DNA of 64,000 nucleotides, taken from the NCBI RefSeq assembly GCF_030250645.1, contig NZ_JASSVS010000011.1, positions 104,447 to 168,446 of the forward strand, written 5' to 3'. Position 1 is the stretch's first letter. Each line of letters begins with the position of its first letter. Below are positions 26,561 to 36,401 of this stretch, piece after piece. Under the pieces are notes generated by a model, which was not told the origin of the DNA, searched no databases, and saw only the letters and a list, made by a program, of their open reading frames with translations. This DNA is from Marinobacter azerbaijanicus. GTDB taxonomy: Bacteria; Pseudomonadota; Gammaproteobacteria; Pseudomonadales; Oleiphilaceae. The translations under genes were made by a program, and so were the position numbers.

Positions 26561-26923
26561 TCAGATGTCCTTCAGAGTTCCTTTCGGAAGTGCAGCTGCA
26601 ACAGCAACTTTCTGAACCTTGACTTCAACGTTGTCGGCAATTTCCACGACGATGAAATCGTCGGTTACTTTGGTGATCTTGCCGGCCAGGCCACCGGAGG
26701 TAACGACTTCATCACCCTTGTTCAGGCCGGACATCAGTGCCTTGTGCTCTTTCGCACGCTTGGACTGGGGGCGCCAGATCAGGAAGTAGAAAATCAGGAT
26801 AAAGCCGGCAAAGAAGATCACCTGCCCCATTACGCCCATACCGCCAGCACCGGGATCCTGCGCCATGGCCAGCGCCGGCATCACACCCAAAAGCGCAGCA
26901 ACAAGTAACTTGATTGATTTCAT
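26561..26923 (-). CDS. yajC: Preprotein translocase accessory subunit YajC
   Basis: A 120-residue protein. MKSIKLLVAALLGVMPALAM forms an N-terminal signal-like segment, longer than the minimal E. coli form. One membrane helix (QVIFFAGFILIFYFLIWRPQ) and a small cytoplasmic domain (GDEVVTSGGLAGKITKV) follow. The ATG at 26923 has GGAGA upstream; longer in-frame extensions overlap the spacer after tgt. It co-purifies with SecDF in other bacteria. Confidence 0.93.
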   Translation of the reverse strand: MKSIKLLVAALLGVMPALAMAQDPGAGGMGVMGQVIFFAGFILIFYFLIWRPQSKRAKEHKALMSGLNKGDEVVTSGGLAGKITKVTDDFIVVEIADNVEVKVQKVAVAAALPKGTLKDI

Positions 26924-26982
26924 TGATAATCTCCGTTTGATAAAAAGTTCAGACAGCGGTTCAGAACCGGTACACCCTGCGG

Positions 26983-28119
26983 TCACTGCGCCATTGCTGG
27001 CACGGTTTCCCCGCGACGGGCGTAGAAGTCGCTAATAAAGTCCGACAATGTACCTGCTTCAATTGCGCCACGCAATCCGGCCATCACGTTCTGGTAGTAA
27101 CGCAGATTGTGAATGGTATTGAGTTGCGAGCCGAGCATTTCTCCACACTTATCCAGATGATGCAGGTAACTTCTCGAAAAGTTCTTGCAGGTGTAACAGT
27201 CGCACTGGTCGTCCAGCGGCGCGGTGTCGTGTCGATGCCTGGCGTTCCGGATCTTGACGATGCCGGTGGAGGTAAACAGATAGCCGTTGCGTGCGTTACG
27301 GGTGGGCATCACGCAGTCAAACATGTCCACGCCGCGACGGACCGCTTCCACAAGGTCTTCTGGCCGGCCCACGCCCATCAGATAACGGGGGCGATCTTCC
27401 GGCATCTTTGGTGGCAGATGATCCAGAATCCGGATCATGTCCTCTTTGGGTTCCCCCACCGACAGGCCACCAATGGCATAACCATCGAAACCGATCTCTG
27501 TCAGCCCCTCGAGTGAACGCTCGCGCAGGGATTCATACATGCCGCCCTGAACGATGCCGAACAGTGCGGCCGGATTACCGTCGTGAGCCTCTTTGCTTCG
27601 CCTGGCCCAGCGCAACGACAGCTCCATTGACTCACGTGCCTGCTTTTCCGTCGCCGGGTACGGCGTACACTCATCAAAAATCATCACAATGTCGGAGCCC
27701 AGGTCCCGCTGGACCTGCATGGCAATCTCCGGTGACAGTTCCACAGGGGAACCATCGATCGGCGAGCGGAAGGTTACGCCCGCCTCGGTGATCTTGCGCA
27801 TCTCCCCCAGACTGAACACCTGAAAGCCCCCGGAGTCGGTCAGAATGGGGCCGTGCCACTGGGTGAAGTCGTGCAGGTCACCATGGGCCTTCACAACCTC
27901 CGTGCCGGGCCGCAGCATCAGGTGAAAGGTGTTCCCGAGGATGATTTCCGCGCCAATATCCTTGATATCCCTTGGCAGCATACCCTTGACGGTGCCGTAG
28001 GTGCCCACCGGCATGAACGCCGGCGTTTCCACGGTGCCCCGGGGGAAGGTCAGGCGCCCCCGTCGGGCGCGGCCATCCTCGCCGAGTTTTTCAAAGGACA
28101 TATAACACTGGTCATTCAT
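26983..28119 (-). CDS. tgt: Queuine tRNA-ribosyltransferase
   Basis: A 378-residue TIM-barrel enzyme exchanging guanine-34 for preQ1 in GUN-anticodon tRNAs. Visible are the catalytic aspartate in LTDSGGFQVFSLG, the second in FDCVMPTRNARNG and the zinc ligands CDCYTCKNFSRSYLHHL. The ATG at 28119 overlaps the queA stop by 4 bp and has GGAG 8 nt upstream. A second ATG six codons later matches the shorter start of some homologs. Confidence 0.96.
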   Translation of the reverse strand: MNDQCYMSFEKLGEDGRARRGRLTFPRGTVETPAFMPVGTYGTVKGMLPRDIKDIGAEIILGNTFHLMLRPGTEVVKAHGDLHDFTQWHGPILTDSGGFQVFSLGEMRKITEAGVTFRSPIDGSPVELSPEIAMQVQRDLGSDIVMIFDECTPYPATEKQARESMELSLRWARRSKEAHDGNPAALFGIVQGGMYESLRERSLEGLTEIGFDGYAIGGLSVGEPKEDMIRILDHLPPKMPEDRPRYLMGVGRPEDLVEAVRRGVDMFDCVMPTRNARNGYLFTSTGIVKIRNARHRHDTAPLDDQCDCYTCKNFSRSYLHHLDKCGEMLGSQLNTIHNLRYYQNVMAGLRGAIEAGTLSDFISDFYARRGETVPAMAQ

Positions 28120-29207
28120 GATTGTTCTCCGGTTTGCACATGCCCTTCCCCGGCGCAGGAGTTCAGGGCGCCCAAGCTTGGCTCCTGACCTGTGATAAAC
28201 ATGGCATCACCGTAACTGAAAAAGCGGTAACGCTCAGCAACGGCTTCCCGATAGGCCGACATCACGTTCTGATAGCCTGCAAAGGCGCTGACCAGCATGA
28301 TCAGTGTCGACTCCGGCAGATGGAAATTGGTTATCATGGCGTCGACCGTCTGGAAGCGATAACCGGGGTAGATAAAGATATCCGTTTCGCCTTTGAACGG
28401 TTTCAGCACCCCGCCCCTACTGGCGGACTCAAGCGATCTCACGGACGTTGTACCCACTGCGACCACCCGGCCGCCACGGGCCCTGGTTGCATTAACCGCA
28501 TCCACGGTGGCCTGCGGAACATGAGCCACTTCGCTGTGCATCACGTGGTTTTCAATATTGTCGACGCGAACAGGTTGGAACGTACCGGCCCCCACGTGCA
28601 GCGTTACAAACGTGCTCTCAATGCCCCGTGAGTCGAGCTCAGAGAATATCCGGTCATCAAAATGCAACCCGGCGGTCGGTGCCGCCACTGCGCCGGCTTC
28701 CCTGGCGTAGACGGTCTGGTAACGCTCCCGGTCACTGGATTCGTCCGGGCGGTCAACATAGGGCGGCAACGGCATGTGGCCGATGCGCTCCAGGAGTTCC
28801 AGCAACGGTTCGCTGCTTTCGCACACCAGGTGAAAAAGCGCGTCCTCCCGCAGTTTCATCACCATGGGAGTACCGTCTTCGAGAATAATTCGCTGCCCCG
28901 GCCTGAGCGCCTTGGATGCCTTCACATGGGCAAGTAACTCGTGCTCTCCCAGCAGCCGCTCCACCAGCACTTCAACCTGTCCACCTGTCTCTTTTTTCGC
29001 AAACAGCCGTGCCGGTATCACCCGGGTATTATTGAATACCAGCAGGTCACCGGGATGGAGAAGATCCGGCAGATCGGCAAACTGTCGATGGGAAACGGCG
29101 CCAGAAAGGCCATCAAGGCTGAGCAGGCGTGAACCACTGCGCTCTTTGAGTGGATACCGGGCAATAAGCTCATCCGGCAGATCAAAGTGGAAATCGGAGA
29201 CGTTCAT
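28116..29207 (-). CDS. queA: S-adenosylmethionine:tRNA ribosyltransferase-isomerase
   Basis: A 363-residue enzyme adding the epoxycyclopentane ring of queuosine. Family landmarks are FHFDLPDELIARYPLKERSG, VFNNTRVIPARLF, AVAAPTAGLHFDD, HVGAGTFQPVRVD and TNFHLPESTLIMLVSAF. It is the first gene of queA-tgt-yajC-secD-secF. queF, which makes preQ1 for this pathway, is also in the window at 43.1 kb but unlinked to this operon. Confidence 0.96.
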   Translation of the reverse strand: MNVSDFHFDLPDELIARYPLKERSGSRLLSLDGLSGAVSHRQFADLPDLLHPGDLLVFNNTRVIPARLFAKKETGGQVEVLVERLLGEHELLAHVKASKALRPGQRIILEDGTPMVMKLREDALFHLVCESSEPLLELLERIGHMPLPPYVDRPDESSDRERYQTVYAREAGAVAAPTAGLHFDDRIFSELDSRGIESTFVTLHVGAGTFQPVRVDNIENHVMHSEVAHVPQATVDAVNATRARGGRVVAVGTTSVRSLESASRGGVLKPFKGETDIFIYPGYRFQTVDAMITNFHLPESTLIMLVSAFAGYQNVMSAYREAVAERYRFFSYGDAMFITGQEPSLGALNSCAGEGHVQTGEQS

Positions 29208-29248
29208 TGGATGGACTGTTCAATACACCGCGTTGAGCGGTCTGTAAG

Positions 29249-29335
29249 TGGTAGCGGCGGGCGGACTCGAACCGCCACGGGTTTTACCCCAACGGATTTT
29301 GAATCCGTCGTGTCTACCAATTTCACCACGCCGCC
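29249..29335 (-). tRNA. tRNA-Leu (anticodon CAA)
   Basis: An 87-nt class II tRNA with encoded CCA, a long variable arm (TGGGGTAAAACCCG) and the anticodon arm ACGGA-TTCAAAA-TCCGT. Acceptor strands GGCGGCG and CGCCGCT pair with G1 opposite U72, a wobble. T-loop TTCGAGT is present. Confidence 0.95.
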
Positions 29336-29352
29336 ATCGGAGAGTGTGGGGG

Positions 29353-29380
29353 ATTATACTGAGGTTGATTATTAAAGCAA
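29353..29380 (-). promoter_or_regulatory. Promoter of tRNA-Leu
   Basis: On the minus strand a consensus -10 TATAAT (29353-29358) lies 16 bp after TTGCTT (29375-29380). A C-rich discriminator follows, about 18 bp before the tRNA 5' end. Confidence 0.6.
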
Positions 29381-29420
29381 TATAAGCGCCGCAGTTGATT
29401 CGGCGGTGCCTTTGATAATT

Positions 29421-30632
29421 CTACAAACGATCAAACAACGACAGCTGGGACACCTGCGCAAACGACTGCTGGGCAGCCTGCAACACGAAGCTCTGGAAGC
29501 TGAGGTTGCTGATGGCCTCGGCATAGTCCACGTCCCGTAACTCGGAACGGATCTCCTCGCTGTAAACCGAGGAGTCTTCCAGGAACGATTTTGTCGAATC
29601 CACCGCGTTCAGACGCCCGCCAAGCTCTGTCTGCTTCTGCACGATACTCTCCTGGGCGTTGTCCAGGTTCTGCAGTGAAGCGGCGATAAGGTCATCATAG
29701 GCCGCCTGGCCAGCCGGAGTGCCCTTGTCGATGGTGTCCAGTCCATCAATAAGAGTCTCTATGGTCGCAAAAACCGACTGTTTTTCCCCGGCGCGGATCG
29801 TGAACTCATCGCCATTGCCAGCATCGGTAATCGTTGCCTGCACCCCTGCGATCTCAAATGGTTCACCACTGACATAACTGACGGGCGAATCCGGCAACGG
29901 ATCTCCCGTCCGGCTATTGACGGCGGTTATGGTTTCAGTGGTTGTGTCCACGGTCAGGGTGATATCGTCGGGTGATACGGTAGAAAAATCTCCGTCATCA
30001 ATTACCGTAACGCCATCTATTCTGGCATCTGCCGCATTAGCAGGATCACTTTCACCAAACACCGCGGCCGGGATACTGGAGAATATTCCCTTGCCGTGAT
30101 CGCTGATTGGGACTGTTACGCCGTCATCAATCTCCAGCACACGCTGGCCTTCATCCCCCTGGTAGGCCCAGCTACCGGAAGCGTCCTTTGCAAACGCAGC
30201 CGTGTTGCCCTGGAACCCACTGAAGATGTATTCACCGGACGCATCCCTTGTATTGGCAATATCCGCCAACTGCCCCAGACGCTCCTTGAGCTCAGAGGAA
30301 ATGGATTTGCGATCATTCGCAGACAGTGAGCCATTGCCCGCCTGAACCGTAAGCTCGCGTACCCGCTGGACGATGTCCACCGAACTCGCCAGGGTGCTCT
30401 CTTCCTGCTGCAGTCGGTTCTCAGCGAGGCCAGCATTACGCTGGTAGGTTTCAATACGGGAAAGCTCCTGGTCCAGCTTGAGAATGCGGGCCGCAGCAAC
30501 GGGGTCATCCGACGGCTTGTTCACCCGTTTACCGGTAGAGATCTGCTCCTGGGTCTGGTTCAGGTTGCTGTTCAGGTCCTGAAGCCGGCTTATCCCACCG
30601 GAGAATATCTGTTGTGATGAAATTCTGATCAT
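29421..30632 (-). CDS. flgL: Flagellar hook-associated protein 3
   Basis: A 403-residue hook-filament junction protein. The flagellin-like N-terminal helix (MIRISSQQIFSGGISRLQDL, then TGKRVNKPSDDPVAAARILK) and C-terminal helix (DVDYAEAISNLSFQSFVLQA) are intact. The centre is an insertion-prone beta region rich in D, T and V. It is the last gene of the flgF-flgL run, 19 bp after flgK. Confidence 0.94.
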   Translation of the reverse strand: MIRISSQQIFSGGISRLQDLNSNLNQTQEQISTGKRVNKPSDDPVAAARILKLDQELSRIETYQRNAGLAENRLQQEESTLASSVDIVQRVRELTVQAGNGSLSANDRKSISSELKERLGQLADIANTRDASGEYIFSGFQGNTAAFAKDASGSWAYQGDEGQRVLEIDDGVTVPISDHGKGIFSSIPAAVFGESDPANAADARIDGVTVIDDGDFSTVSPDDITLTVDTTTETITAVNSRTGDPLPDSPVSYVSGEPFEIAGVQATITDAGNGDEFTIRAGEKQSVFATIETLIDGLDTIDKGTPAGQAAYDDLIAASLQNLDNAQESIVQKQTELGGRLNAVDSTKSFLEDSSVYSEEIRSELRDVDYAEAISNLSFQSFVLQAAQQSFAQVSQLSLFDRL

Positions 30633-30651
30633 GTCACATCACCTCGCACTG

Positions 30652-32700
30652 TTACCTGAAACTCTGTAACAGAGTATTGAACAAATCCTGGGCCACGCTC
30701 ATCACCTGAGCGGAGGCATTATAGGCAGCCTGATACTGGATAAGCCGGCCGGCCTCTTCATCAAGGTTGACACCCGAGACCGACTCACGCTGGTTGCTGG
30801 ACTGCTCAAGCAGGGTTTTCCCGGCGTCCTTGTCCAGCTGGCTCTGACGGGTCTTCACGCCGATATCCTCTACCAGGCCGGCATAGCCTTCGGCAAAACT
30901 CTGACTGCCGTTGTTGAGGGTATTTTTCGTTCCCAGCGCGGCCAGGAATTCGGCGTTACGGTTGTCCGACACACCGTTGGTGTTGTAGTTGATACTGAAA
31001 GAGTCGCCAGGCCGTGGGTTGCCTGATATCTCGAACTGGAAACCGAAATAGTCCGGCGACCGTGGGTCCTCGGTAAACAGTTTGTTGGAGACACCGGGCT
31101 CGTACAGATTCACAGGTGGCGTGGCGGCGGGATCAGCCGGCAGTATCGGAGCGCCGGTATCGGCATCAACGATGTCGTAGAACATCTGCCCGCCACTTTC
31201 AAAAAACTGGATATCAAGGGGCGGGTCCAACTGGCCCTCCTGCCGGAAATTCGTCAGCAGCGAGTTGGTGAACGGGTCCCGCACGTTGAGCATCCTGCCC
31301 TGATTGATGGTGGCATCGCCGGCGTTACCGGCAGCACCCTCAGCCCTTACCGGGCTGGCAAACGCAAGGTCCTCTTCGCGGTTGATTTTCAGATCAATAT
31401 TGGCAGCGGCATTACGTGTGGGTTCGATCAGGAACTTGTCACCGGCGTTGAACGTACCGCCCTCCACCCGGATATTGAACCCCGGCATGGAGATTTCAGA
31501 CTGAACCGGGTCAGGCAGTCGGCCCTGGTTGACAACCTTGCCAGTGGCCCGGTCGACCAGTTCAAAATTACGGCCATCACCACCGAACTGCAGTGACCAG
31601 CTACCGGCCGGCAGCGCGGCACTGTCTATAATCTCTACCGCCAGTTGCGCGTTCTGGGGGGCCGCGTTGTTAGCGTTGGCGACAACCCGGCCCCGTTGCG
31701 CGGCTTCTGAATTGATATCACTGAAGAACAATCCACCCAGATCACCCTCCAGATCCATACCGATTTCATGCTGGTGATTGATGGTGTCCGACAGCGCAAT
31801 GGCTACCCTGCCAAGCTCCTGGAACGCGGGCTGCAGGCCCTCGGATTCAAACCGGCGCAATCCACCCAGCTTGCCGCCATTGATCTGGCCGTCTACGTTC
31901 AGGGTCCGTCCGCCGGAAGTCAGTGTGAATTCCAGCGAGGTAGGATCTTCAGAATCCGCACGGGTGCCCAACTGCGATGCCTGTGATCCAATCACCAGCG
32001 ACTGGCCATTTCTCAGGGAAACATTGACCTGACTGCCCTCTGCCTGGGTCACGCGGATACTGACCAGTTCTGACAGCTCTCTGAGCTTCTCGTCCCGCTT
32101 GTCGAGCAATTCATTGGGTTCGCGCCCCTGGGCGAGACCCGGGGATTCCGAAATGGCCGTGTTCAGTTCGGCAATACTCTTGATCAGCGTATTGGCGTCT
32201 TTTACGCCCTGCTGCATCTGGGTCTTGACCGATTCCCGCTGTTGAATGAACTCACGGTTCAGTGCTTCAAAGCGGTTTACGATCTGCTGCGCCTCGCTCA
32301 GAACAAGCTGTCTCTGGGGAAGTGATGCAGGGTCCTCAGCCGCATTCTGCAGGCTGGCAAAGAAGTTGTTGAGGGCATTACTCAGCCCCGTGGAGTCTCC
32401 CCCCAACAGGTTATCCAGTCGGGACAGCTCAGAGTTAAGGGTTTCCTGCTCCCCGAACAGCGTGCTGTCTTCACGCACCTGCTGAGTCAGGAACTCATTC
32501 GCCAACCGGCGAATATCCGTGACGTTGACCCCGGTACCCACCGAGCCCGCGCCAGTGCGTTGAGCAGCCTGGGTTTCAAACTGCACCTCCTGGCGGCTGT
32601 AACCGGGAGTGTTGGCATTGGTGATATTGTTGCCGGTGGTGTTCAGCGCCGTCTGGTGGCCGAGGATACCGGTCAAGCCAATATTGATAAGCCCTGCCAT
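30652..32700 (-). CDS. flgK: Flagellar hook-associated protein 1
   Basis: A 682-residue protein with the axial-protein N-terminus (LNTTGNNITNANTPGYSRQ) and C-terminal coiled-coil helix ending EEAGRLIQYQAAYNASAQVM. It forms the first junction layer above the hook. It is longer than the E. coli protein (about 547 residues) owing to the variable middle, as is common in pseudomonads and relatives. It lies 5 bp after flgJ. Confidence 0.95.
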   Translation of the reverse strand: MAGLINIGLTGILGHQTALNTTGNNITNANTPGYSRQEVQFETQAAQRTGAGSVGTGVNVTDIRRLANEFLTQQVREDSTLFGEQETLNSELSRLDNLLGGDSTGLSNALNNFFASLQNAAEDPASLPQRQLVLSEAQQIVNRFEALNREFIQQRESVKTQMQQGVKDANTLIKSIAELNTAISESPGLAQGREPNELLDKRDEKLRELSELVSIRVTQAEGSQVNVSLRNGQSLVIGSQASQLGTRADSEDPTSLEFTLTSGGRTLNVDGQINGGKLGGLRRFESEGLQPAFQELGRVAIALSDTINHQHEIGMDLEGDLGGLFFSDINSEAAQRGRVVANANNAAPQNAQLAVEIIDSAALPAGSWSLQFGGDGRNFELVDRATGKVVNQGRLPDPVQSEISMPGFNIRVEGGTFNAGDKFLIEPTRNAAANIDLKINREEDLAFASPVRAEGAAGNAGDATINQGRMLNVRDPFTNSLLTNFRQEGQLDPPLDIQFFESGGQMFYDIVDADTGAPILPADPAATPPVNLYEPGVSNKLFTEDPRSPDYFGFQFEISGNPRPGDSFSINYNTNGVSDNRNAEFLAALGTKNTLNNGSQSFAEGYAGLVEDIGVKTRQSQLDKDAGKTLLEQSSNQRESVSGVNLDEEAGRLIQYQAAYNASAQVMSVAQDLFNTLLQSFR

Positions 32701-32705
32701 AACCT

Positions 32706-33695
32706 TTACTCCTCAGCCCCGCGGGAGCCCATGGACAATGTTGTCATGGAGTCGTTATTCATGATGCGACGAATCTTGGCGCCATAGTTCGGATCGGTGG
32801 CGTAGCCGGCCTGCTGAAGCCTGTCGGCAAACTCATCCGGGTTATCCGCTGCCGCCAGAACATTCTGGTAGCGGGGATTGGACTCAAGGAAGGACACATA
32901 ATCCCGGAAGCTGGACTCGTAATCCGGATAGCTCCGGAACGCCGCCCTCTCGTTCATCGGCACGCCTTCCCGGAACTCGGTGGTGGCAATATTCACGGAT
33001 TCACCCTGCCAGCGAGTGTCGGCCTTGATACCGAACAGGTTGAAGCTCGGGGAACCACCCTCGCCTTCTATCATGTGCCTGCCCCAGCCAGTTTCCAGCG
33101 CCGCCTGGGCGATCATGAGGCGCGGATTGATACCGCTCTGCTGCGCCACTCTCTCGGCTACGGGCAGAAGTTCGCGGACAAACTGCTCGGGAGAATCGAA
33201 CCTGTCCGGCGGCGCTGCGCCTGCCTCTTGTGCAGGCATGGGAGCGGCATCGGCAACCTGATTCACTCTGTTTACCTGCTCCGGCAGACGGGGAGACAGC
33301 ACCGGCAGACTGCGGTCGTATTCCGCCAGCGTCTTCTTATGGGCGGCCATGGGCTCGCCTTTGTCGTCCATGCCCGGAATCTGGCGGCTTAACTGCCGCA
33401 CCAGAGCTTCTGAAAGCCCTGTACCCTGCTTCTGCGACAGCGTCAGACTGAGCTGGCTGTCGAACATCTCACGGTAGAACTCCGATTGCTGGCTGTTGAG
33501 GTAGTTACCCTCTGCAAACACGTCTCCGGCCTTGCGCATGGACTTGACCATTTCCGACAGGAACAGGCCCTCGAACTGCTTTGCCACTTCCAGCAGTGCG
33601 GCGTCCTTGTCGGTCCTGGCCTGAGTCTTCAGGTCGTTGAGACCACCGAAATCGGTATAGACCTGAGCTTTCTGGAGACTGAAATCCTGCATCAC
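32706..33695 (-). CDS. flgJ: Flagellar rod assembly protein/muramidase FlgJ
   Basis: A 329-residue two-domain protein. The N-terminal rod-binding domain includes AKQFEGLFLSEMVKSMRKAG. After a proline/alanine linker comes a C-terminal glucosaminidase-fold peptidoglycan hydrolase with the catalytic-glutamate motif MIAQAALETGWG and ESSFRDYVSFLESNPRYQNV. It opens the wall for the growing rod and lies between flgI and flgK as usual. Confidence 0.95.
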   Translation of the reverse strand: MMQDFSLQKAQVYTDFGGLNDLKTQARTDKDAALLEVAKQFEGLFLSEMVKSMRKAGDVFAEGNYLNSQQSEFYREMFDSQLSLTLSQKQGTGLSEALVRQLSRQIPGMDDKGEPMAAHKKTLAEYDRSLPVLSPRLPEQVNRVNQVADAAPMPAQEAGAAPPDRFDSPEQFVRELLPVAERVAQQSGINPRLMIAQAALETGWGRHMIEGEGGSPSFNLFGIKADTRWQGESVNIATTEFREGVPMNERAAFRSYPDYESSFRDYVSFLESNPRYQNVLAAADNPDEFADRLQQAGYATDPNYGAKIRRIMNNDSMTTLSMGSRGAEE

Positions 33696-33700
33696 GCCAC

Positions 33701-34798
33701 CTATATCACGATCAGCTCGGCCCGCAACGCGCCGGCCTGTTTAAGCGCTTCCAACACCGCCATGACATCACCCGGGGCTGCGCCCACCTGATTCACCGCC
33801 TGAACAATTTCGTTCAGGGTAACGGCGGGACCGAACTGGAACATTCTTGCCGGTTCTTCGGTAATCGCAATCTGGGTATTGGGTTCAACAACCGTTTCAC
33901 CCTCGGTGAAGGGGTTGGGCTGATTTGCCTCCGGATTCTCTTCGATGGTCACGGTCAGGTTGCCATGGGTTACCGCGGCCGGGCTTACCTTCACGTTCTG
34001 CCCCACTACGATGGTGCCGGTGCGGCTGTTGATGACCACCTTGGCCGCCTCCTGGGCCGGGTCGACTTCAATGTTCTCAAGGATGGACAGGAAGCTGACT
34101 CTCTGGGACGGGTCCCGGGGCGCCTTCACGGATACCGCCGTGGCATCGTGGGCGTAGGCCATGTCCGGCCCCAGCATGTCATTGATGGCTTCGACCACCC
34201 GACGGGCTGTTGTGAAATCAGCGCGCATCAGGTTAAAGGTGATGGTATCGCCCCTGGTAAACGGTGAGGTCACTTCCCGCTCGATCGTGGCGCCATTGGG
34301 GATACGGCCAACGCTGGGCACATTCACCGTGATACGCGAACCGTCAGCGCCCTGGGCGCCAAATCCACCCACCACCAGACTGCCCTGAGCCATGGCGTAA
34401 ACCTGGTCATCGGCGCCCTTCAGGGGTGCCATCAACAGAGTGCCACCCCTGAGACTGTCCGCATTACCGATTGACGATACGGTGATATCAAGCTGCTGCC
34501 CCTGCTTCGCAAAGGGAGGCAGTGTGGCGGTAACAGTAACGGCGGCTACGTTGGCAAGGTTGGGGTTTACACCCTGAGGCAGTGTGATCCCGAACTGGTT
34601 CATCATGTTGCGGAAGGTCTGGTTGGTAAACGGCGCCTTATCGCCCGTGCCGTCCAGCCCCACCACCAGGCCATAGCCCACCAGCTGGTTGTCACGTACA
34701 CCCTTGACCCGCGCCAGGTCCTTCAACCGGTCCGCCAGCACGGGTGCTGCAATGACCGACAGCGCAATCACCATTATTCCGAACCGCAGCATTTTCAT
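33701..34798 (-). CDS. flgI: Flagellar P-ring protein
   Basis: A 365-residue exported protein: signal peptide MKMLRFGIMVIALSVIAAPV with cleavage near VLAD, then RLKDLARVKGVRDNQLVGYG, GLDGTGDKAPFTNQ and the conserved C-terminal LNEIVQAVNQVGAAPGDVMA. It assembles around the rod in the periplasm. The ATG at 34798 overlaps the flgH stop by 4 bp; a GTG four codons upstream is less likely. Confidence 0.95.
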   Translation of the reverse strand: MKMLRFGIMVIALSVIAAPVLADRLKDLARVKGVRDNQLVGYGLVVGLDGTGDKAPFTNQTFRNMMNQFGITLPQGVNPNLANVAAVTVTATLPPFAKQGQQLDITVSSIGNADSLRGGTLLMAPLKGADDQVYAMAQGSLVVGGFGAQGADGSRITVNVPSVGRIPNGATIEREVTSPFTRGDTITFNLMRADFTTARRVVEAINDMLGPDMAYAHDATAVSVKAPRDPSQRVSFLSILENIEVDPAQEAAKVVINSRTGTIVVGQNVKVSPAAVTHGNLTVTIEENPEANQPNPFTEGETVVEPNTQIAITEEPARMFQFGPAVTLNEIVQAVNQVGAAPGDVMAVLEALKQAGALRAELIVI

Positions 34799-35499
34799 AG
34801 CGGGAACCACTCACTGTTAAAGAATCGTGCCAGCCAGCCCATTTGGTTGGCCTGGTCAAAGTCACCGGTACCGCCATAAGCAATACGGGCATCTGCGATG
34901 CGATTGGAAGCCACTGTATTGTCCGGGGAAATATCCTGGGGGCGAACCAGGCCGGTCAGGCGGATGTACTCATCGCCATTGGTCAGCGACAACCATTTCT
35001 CGCCCCGGATATGCAAAACGCCGTTCGGCAACACCTCCGTCACTGTGACGGTAATATTGCCATCCAGGCTGTTGCTCTGATCCGCTTCCGCCTGCCCCTG
35101 AAAATCCCGTTCTGTGTTGATGTCTGTTCCCAGACCAATGTTGCCCTTGCCCAGAATTCGCGGGTCCAGCATGGAAATCTCATTGTCCTTGGTAATACTG
35201 CTTTCAGCGTTCTTGCTGGCGCGAGTGGACTCCTCCAGGGTCACCGTAAGAATGTCGCCCACGTTCAGCGCAACGGTGTCTCCGTAAAGGCTGTAATTCC
35301 GGGATGTCTGATAAATGGCACCGGATTCCGGGTCTCTCTGCATCATCGCTTCGGCCCGCACCGGCGAATAGGCTGGATCATCCGGCATTGCCCGCGGGCG
35401 GCTCATGGCGGTACAGCCCTGGAGGACAATCAGCGTCATAACGACGGCCAGGGTTCCCACGCCGCGCCTGTTTGAGGTTCTAGTGATTACGAATGTCAT
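34795..35499 (-). CDS. flgH: Flagellar L-ring lipoprotein
   Basis: A 234-residue lipoprotein with a basic N-terminus and lipobox VLQGC near residue 29. The mature part has LYGDTVALNVGDILTVTLEE, the G-I-G-L-G-T region, GNITVTVTEVLPNGVLHIRG and EYIRLTGLVRPQDISPDNTV. It forms the outer-membrane ring of the basal body. Confidence 0.95.
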   Translation of the reverse strand: MTFVITRTSNRRGVGTLAVVMTLIVLQGCTAMSRPRAMPDDPAYSPVRAEAMMQRDPESGAIYQTSRNYSLYGDTVALNVGDILTVTLEESTRASKNAESSITKDNEISMLDPRILGKGNIGLGTDINTERDFQGQAEADQSNSLDGNITVTVTEVLPNGVLHIRGEKWLSLTNGDEYIRLTGLVRPQDISPDNTVASNRIADARIAYGGTGDFDQANQMGWLARFFNSEWFPL

Positions 35500-35527
35500 G
35501 ATTACCCCTCCTGACCGCTGCTACCGG

Positions 35528-36316
35528 TTAGCCGATATTATTCGTGATGAACTGCAGCATCTGGTCCGTTGCGGAAACCACCTTTGAATTCATTTCATAG
35601 GCGCGCTGGGTGGTGATCATGTTGACCAGCTCCTCCACCACTTCCACGTTGGAAGCTTCTACCATGCCCTGCTCAAGGGTTCCCAGGCCACCGATACCAG
35701 GCTCGCCCTCGGCGGGATCACCGCTGGCATTGGTCGCCTTGTAGAGGTTGTTTCCGATCGCCTGCAAACCCTGGGGATTGATGAAGTCCACCAGTGTAAT
35801 CTCACCCAGATTGACCGGCGCCGCCTGATCGTCGGTTACCGCAGAGACCGTTCCGTCCTTGCCGATCGTGATGTTGGTGGCGTTCTCGGGCACATTGATG
35901 TTGGGCTCCAGGGTGTAGCCATCCGGGTTGACGATGTCGCCATCGGAGTTCAACTGGAACTGACCGTCACGGGTGTAGGCAATCTGGCCGTCCGGAAGCA
36001 GGATCTGCATGAAACCACGGCCGTTCACCGCCATATCCAGCGGCTGCTCGGTGACTTCCAGATTGCCCTGTGAGAACTGCTTGGTGGTGCCTACTATGCG
36101 CACACCAGTACCCAGTTGAAGGCCGGATGGCAGCTCCGAGTTCTGGGTATTCAGACCACCGGGCTGCCGGTCGATCTGGTACAGCAGGTCCTGGAATACC
36201 GCCCGGTCCCGTTTGAAACCGGTGGTGTTCACGTTGGCCAGGTTGTTGGAGATCGTGGACATATTGGTGTCCTGTGCGCTCAACCCGGTTTTGCTGACCC
36301 AAAGTGCTGGATGCAT
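35528..36316 (-). CDS. flgG: Flagellar distal rod protein
   Basis: A 262-residue axial protein of family length: N-terminal MHPALWVSKTGLSAQDTNMS with NNLANVNTTGFKRDRAVFQD, the FlgG/FlgE-type core (GRGFMQILLPDGQIAYTRDG) and C-terminal EGMVEASNVEVVEELVNMIT-type helix with TQRAYEMNSKVV. It follows flgF after an 85-bp gap in which no separate signal stands out. Confidence 0.95.
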   Translation of the reverse strand: MHPALWVSKTGLSAQDTNMSTISNNLANVNTTGFKRDRAVFQDLLYQIDRQPGGLNTQNSELPSGLQLGTGVRIVGTTKQFSQGNLEVTEQPLDMAVNGRGFMQILLPDGQIAYTRDGQFQLNSDGDIVNPDGYTLEPNINVPENATNITIGKDGTVSAVTDDQAAPVNLGEITLVDFINPQGLQAIGNNLYKATNASGDPAEGEPGIGGLGTLEQGMVEASNVEVVEELVNMITTQRAYEMNSKVVSATDQMLQFITNNIG

Positions 36317-36401
36317 GTCATCTACTCCTTGCCGGGGGCCATATCAATGCGGCCGATTTTTGCCGCTTTCGTGCCCGCCCGAACGATGTTCAATAGGTTT
36401 A

